From: DATIRA01 sp964553405
GTDB lineage: Bacteria; Pseudomonadota; Gammaproteobacteria; Steroidobacterales; Steroidobacteraceae
Reading direction: 5' to 3'
NCBI GenBank assembly: GCA_964553405.1
Contig: CAZKLS010000011.1
Coordinates: 1 to 43,034 of the forward strand
DNA: 43,034 bases
Shown: piece after piece, positions 39,811 to 43,034 of the stretch
How positions within the stretch are numbered: position 1 is the first letter of the stretch
Layout of the letters: every line of letters begins with the position of its first letter
Notes under the pieces: generated by a model
What the model was told of the DNA's origin: nothing
What the model saw: the letters and a program-made list of their open reading frames with translations, nothing else
Databases searched by the model: none
Translations under genes and position numbers: made by a program

Positions 39811-41517
39811 TTGAACAGCACGCTGCTGCTGACGCTCAGGCGCCTGCGCGCGCCGATCATCCTGCTCGTCGTCGTGTTCGCGATCGGCATCGTCGGCCTG
39901 GTGCTGATACCCGGCGTGGACGAGCAGGGCCGGCCCTGGCACATGTCGGTGTTCCAGGCCTTCTACTTCATGACCTACACGGCCAGCACGATCGGCTTCG
40001 GCGAGATTCCCCAGGGATTCACCGACCGGCAGCGGCTGTGGGTCACCGCGATCATCTTCGCGTCGGTGTTCGGCTGGGCCTACCTGGTCGCGAGCCTGCT
40101 TTCGCTCGGCCGCGACAAGGCGCTGCGCAGGACGCTGGTGGAATCCCGCTTCCATCGCAGGGTCGAGGCGCTGGTCGAGCCGTTCTACCTGATCTGCGGG
40201 TTCGGCGAGACCGGCCAGCTGATCGCGAAGGCGCTGGACCTGCGCGGCCGTCGCTTCGTCGTGCTGGAGGTGGACGAGACGCGCGCGCAGGAGGTGGACC
40301 TGATGGACTTCCGGCAGGTGCCGCTCGCGCTCGCTGCCGACGCGAGCCTGCCGGACAATCTCGAGGCGGCCGGTCTGCGCAAGGACCAGTGCCGCGGCGT
40401 GCTCGCGCTGACCAACGACGACCAGGCCAACCTCGCCGTCGCGATGACGGTGCGGCTGCTCGAGCCGAGCGTTCCGGTGCTCGCGCGGGCCATGAGCCGC
40501 GACACCGCGGCGAACATGGCCTCGTTCGACACGGACCACATCATCAATCCCTTCGCCCGCTTCGGCGAGCAGCTGGCGCTCGCGATCGCCGCGCCGGCGA
40601 ACTACCGGCTGGTGTCCTGGCTGACCGGCCTGCCGGGAACGCACCTGAAGCCCGAGACGGCCCCGCCCCGCGGCGCCTGGGTGGTCTGCGGCTATGGCCG
40701 CTTCGGCCGCGAGGTCGTGCGGGCATTCCACGACCAGGGTCTCGAGGTCACCGTGATCGATCCGCTCGCGCCGACCAACCCCGGCATGCAGACGGTGAAG
40801 GGGCTCGGCACCGAGGCGGAGCCGCTGGAGGCCGCGGGCATCAAGTCCGCCGTCGGGGTCGTCGCCGGCACCGACGACGACGTCAACAACCTGTCCATCG
40901 TCGTCACCGCGCGCGAGCTGAACCCGGACCTGTTCACGATCGTCCGGCAGAACCTGCAGGCCTATCGCGCGCTGTTCGACGCCTTCGATGCCGACATGAC
41001 CATGGTGTCGAGCGAGCTGATCGCGATGGAATGCCTGGCCGTGGTGCGCACGCCGCTGCTCGCGCCGTTCCTGCAGATTGCACGCAACGAGAACGCCGAC
41101 TGGGCCAACGCGCTGGTCGAGCGGCTCCAGACCACGGTCGGCGAGCGCGCGCCGGCGATCTGGAGCGTGACGATGAACATCAGCGAGGCGCCGGCCGTCT
41201 ACCGGCTACTGATGCAGGGCGGGCACGCCAGGGTCGGCGACCTGCTCACGCGACCCTCGAATCGCAGCGAGCGTCTACCGTGCCTGCCCTTGTACCTGCG
41301 CCGGGGCGAGGAGTCGTTCGCGCTGCCGGAGGACGGGCTCGAGCTCAAGCCCGGCGACCAGGTGCTGTTCGCCGGCCGGGGGATCTCGCGCCAGCAGCAG
41401 CAGGCGATGCTGCGCAACGAGAAGATCCGCGACTACGTGCTTACCGGGAGCGACGCAGCGAGCGGCTGGTTCTGGCAGCGCCTGCAGCGGACGGCGACGC
41501 CGGCGCGCCGTCCCTGA
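39811..41517 (+). CDS. K+ channel with two RCK (TrkA-N/TrkA-C) domains
   Basis: A 568-residue protein with a TTG start preceded by a full GGAGGTGA ribosome site (39802-39809). Two membrane helices (about 14-33 and 76-97) flank a pore loop with the selectivity filter T-I-G-F-G (60-64), where classical channels have TVGYG. Two Rossmann RCK domains follow: LICGFGETGQLIAKAL near 129 and WVVCGYGRFGREVVRAF near 290. A TrkA-C-like domain with GDQVLFAGRG closes the protein. Channels of this plan conduct K+ and are gated by ligands such as Ca2+, nucleotides or NAD(H) bound to RCK. Translation is coupled to the DUF6394-like gene. Confidence 0.9.
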   Translation: MNSTLLLTLRRLRAPIILLVVVFAIGIVGLVLIPGVDEQGRPWHMSVFQAFYFMTYTASTIGFGEIPQGFTDRQRLWVTAIIFASVFGWAYLVASLLSLGRDKALRRTLVESRFHRRVEALVEPFYLICGFGETGQLIAKALDLRGRRFVVLEVDETRAQEVDLMDFRQVPLALAADASLPDNLEAAGLRKDQCRGVLALTNDDQANLAVAMTVRLLEPSVPVLARAMSRDTAANMASFDTDHIINPFARFGEQLALAIAAPANYRLVSWLTGLPGTHLKPETAPPRGAWVVCGYGRFGREVVRAFHDQGLEVTVIDPLAPTNPGMQTVKGLGTEAEPLEAAGIKSAVGVVAGTDDDVNNLSIVVTARELNPDLFTIVRQNLQAYRALFDAFDADMTMVSSELIAMECLAVVRTPLLAPFLQIARNENADWANALVERLQTTVGERAPAIWSVTMNISEAPAVYRLLMQGGHARVGDLLTRPSNRSERLPCLPLYLRRGEESFALPEDGLELKPGDQVLFAGRGISRQQQQAMLRNEKIRDYVLTGSDAASGWFWQRLQRTATPARRP

Positions 41518-41521
41518 AGGG

Positions 41522-41538
41522 CCGCAGCCGGACTGCGG
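41522..41538. terminator. Hairpin between convergent channel and ppdK genes
   Basis: CCGCAG (41522-41527) and CTGCGG (41533-41538) form a 6-bp stem with a 5-base loop, exactly in the 22-base space between the two convergent stop codons. It could terminate both transcripts. No T-run is present. Confidence 0.4.
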
Positions 41539-41539
41539 G

Positions 41540-43034
41540 TCAGGCGGACCGGTCCCCGGCAGCCGATCCACCCACGGCCGCGTGGCCCGCCGCCAGCCGC
41601 GCGATCGGCACCCGCGGCGCGGAACAGGACACGTAGTCCAGCCCGATCGAGTCGCAGAAGCGGATCGAGGCCGGGTGGCCGCCGTGCTCGCCGCAGATGC
41701 CGACTTTCAGGTCCGGCCGGTGTGCCCGGCCCCATTCCACGGCCAGCGCCATCAGGCGCCCGACCCCCTTGACGTCCAGCACCTCGAACGGATTGTCCTG
41801 CAGGATTCCGCGCTCGTTGTACATGGGCAGGAACTTGTTCTCGGCATCCTCGCGCGAGAACGAGAAAGCCGCCTGCGTGAGGTCGTTCGTGCCGAAGGAG
41901 AAGAACTCGGCGACCTCGGCGAGGTTCTCTGCCCGCATGCAGGCCCGGACGACTTCGATCATCGTGCCGAACTTGCAGGGCACCTCGACGCCGTGCGTCA
42001 CCTGCACCGCATGCTTCACCGCCTCCATGTGCTCGCGCACCAGTTTCAGCTCCTGGGCCGTGCAGACCTGCGGCACCATGATCTCGGGGCTCACCTGCAG
42101 GCCGGCGCGGATGCAGTTGGCGGCGGCCTCGAGCACCGCGCGGATCTGCATGTTGTAGATCTCGGGGTAGGTGAGGCCGAGCCGCACGCCGCGGTGCCCG
42201 AGCATCGGGTTGACCTCGCGCAGCGCGCGGGCCTTGCGCAGTATCGTCTCCTTGCGGGCGATGACGGCCTCGACCTGCCGCGTGTCCATGCTCTCGCGCA
42301 GCGGGCTCGCAGGGCGGTTGTCCTGGCCGCGGGTCGCGTCGGCCAGCACCTCGAGGCCGCGGGATGCGCGACGCAGGTCGTGCAGGCGCTCGATCTCCTC
42401 CTCGAGCTGCCGCTCGGTCGGCAGGAACTCGTGGATCGGCGGATCGAGCAGCCGGATCGTGACGGGGTGCGGCGCCATGGCCTTGAAGAGCCCGATGAAG
42501 TCGGCCCGCTGGATCGGAAGCAGCCGGTCCAGCGCCGCGCGGCGCTCGTCGGGCGTGTCCGCGATGATCATGTCCACGACGATGGGCAGCCGGTCCGGCG
42601 CATTGAACATCCGCTCCGTACGGCACAGGCCGATGCCCCGGGCGCCGTAGCGAACGGCGCGCTCGGCGTCGGCCGGCGTGTCCGCGTTGGCGCGGACCCC
42701 GATGCCCGCAAGGCCGTCCGCCCAGCCGAGCAGTGTCTCGAGCGCAGCTGAGAAATCCGCCTCCACGCGCGGCACCTCGCCGCGGAACACCTTGCCGTTG
42801 CTGCCGTCGATGGTGATCACGTCGCCCTCCTTGATCACCTGGTCGCCGATGAAGGCGACCCGCATCCCGGCGTCCACCTGTATGCCCTCGGCGCCCGCGA
42901 CACAGGGCTTGCCCATGCCGCGCGCGACGACGGCCGCGTGCGATGTCTTGCCGCCGCGCGACGTGAGAATGCCCTGTGCGGCGAAGAAGCCGTGGATGTC
43001 CTCGGGCTTGGTTTCCTCGCGCACCAGGATGACC
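41540..43034 (-). CDS. ppdK: Pyruvate phosphate dikinase, C-terminal two thirds
   Basis: The frame is open to the last base of the window, so the N-terminal ATP-grasp part lies outside; about 497 codons are seen. The phosphohistidine domain carries the catalytic His in RGGKTSHAAVVARGMGKP (most relatives read GGMTSHAAV). The PEP-binding TIM barrel follows: GIGLCRTERMF, PVTIRLLDPPIHEFLP, NPMLGHRGVRLG, FFSFGTNDLTQ and the C-terminal VGICGEHGGHPASI with the catalytic Cys. The DPPIHEFLPT wording separates PPDK from PEP synthase and PtsI. The enzyme interconverts pyruvate, ATP and Pi with PEP, AMP and PPi. Together with malic enzyme it can supply PEP for gluconeogenesis. Confidence 0.95.
   Translation of the reverse strand, partial: VILVREETKPEDIHGFFAAQGILTSRGGKTSHAAVVARGMGKPCVAGAEGIQVDAGMRVAFIGDQVIKEGDVITIDGSNGKVFRGEVPRVEADFSAALETLLGWADGLAGIGVRANADTPADAERAVRYGARGIGLCRTERMFNAPDRLPIVVDMIIADTPDERRAALDRLLPIQRADFIGLFKAMAPHPVTIRLLDPPIHEFLPTERQLEEEIERLHDLRRASRGLEVLADATRGQDNRPASPLRESMDTRQVEAVIARKETILRKARALREVNPMLGHRGVRLGLTYPEIYNMQIRAVLEAAANCIRAGLQVSPEIMVPQVCTAQELKLVREHMEAVKHAVQVTHGVEVPCKFGTMIEVVRACMRAENLAEVAEFFSFGTNDLTQAAFSFSREDAENKFLPMYNERGILQDNPFEVLDVKGVGRLMALAVEWGRAHRPDLKVGICGEHGGHPASIRFCDSIGLDYVSCSAPRVPIARLAAGHAAVGGSAAGDRSA

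Noticed and set aside
1..43034. CRISPR arrays, transposases, integrases, tRNA or rRNA genes
   Set aside because: No spaced direct repeats, no transposase or integrase motifs and no tRNA/rRNA-like sequences were seen on reading. A dedicated tRNA or IS search could still find something I missed.

Overview
This is a strongly GC-rich window from a proteobacterium, most likely a gammaproteobacterium. The indications are a red-type (form IC) RuBisCO operon, NikR, a TonB-dependent receptor, a GEMM-I riboswitch and a TrkA-type channel. The species cannot be named from the sequence. Genes are tightly packed, often with 1-4 base overlaps, and nearly all are chromosomal-type metabolic genes. No insertion sequence, CRISPR array, tRNA or rRNA was seen.

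Layout. 1-3.9 kb: the end of a NupC-type nucleoside transporter, a glutathione S-transferase, a CMD-family protein, an exported class-C-type serine hydrolase and an unknown protein. 4.2-10.1 kb: a Calvin-cycle cluster, with cbbR divergent from cbbL-cbbS-cbbX-fbp-prk. 10.1-13.8 kb: a RetSat/CrtI-like oxidoreductase divergent from a zinc-peptidase/ATP-grasp gene pair. 13.8-16.5 kb: a TonB receptor and nikR diverging from a canonical-spacing NikR box. 16.7-17.4 kb: a c-di-GMP-I riboswitch in front of a small exported beta-barrel-like protein. 17.5-22.3 kb: an aberrant pyruvate-kinase-like gene divergent from a PlcP-like phosphatase, a GT4 glycosyltransferase and a DUF2334 deacetylase, with a Pho-box-like repeat upstream of the last three. 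22.2-29.6 kb: a six-gene minus-strand operon (DOMON-like, NamZ-like, glpD, glpK, alkylglycerol-monooxygenase-like, class-A-beta-lactamase-like). 29.7-41.5 kb: glutathione reductase, a patatin and an amine-oxidase-like pair, malic enzyme, YhhN lysoplasmalogenase, an acetoacetate-decarboxylase-family protein, MscS, a KamA-like radical SAM enzyme, a DUF6394-like membrane protein and a K+ channel with two RCK domains. 41.5 kb to the end: the C-terminal two thirds of pyruvate phosphate dikinase.

How the genes fit together. The cbb cluster supplies CO2 fixation (RuBisCO and its activase), RuBP regeneration (PRK) and sugar-phosphate recycling (FBPase). Malic enzyme, PPDK and the pyruvate-kinase-like protein belong to the PEP/pyruvate node. 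A second theme is lipid-headgroup and ether-lipid turnover. PlcP plus a glycosyltransferase is the known phosphate-stress lipid-remodelling pair. The AGMO-like enzyme sits in an operon with glycerol kinase and glycerol-3-phosphate dehydrogenase. YhhN and patatin homologues lie nearby.

The regulatory sites are the most informative part of the window: two matched CbbR-type boxes, a NikR box with exact N16 spacing, a GEMM-I aptamer whose conserved CCTCCGG can pair with the downstream Shine-Dalgarno sequence, and an 11-bp-phased Pho-box-like repeat. The least explained genes are the zinc-peptidase/ATP-grasp pair, the KamA-like enzyme and the pyruvate-kinase-like protein.
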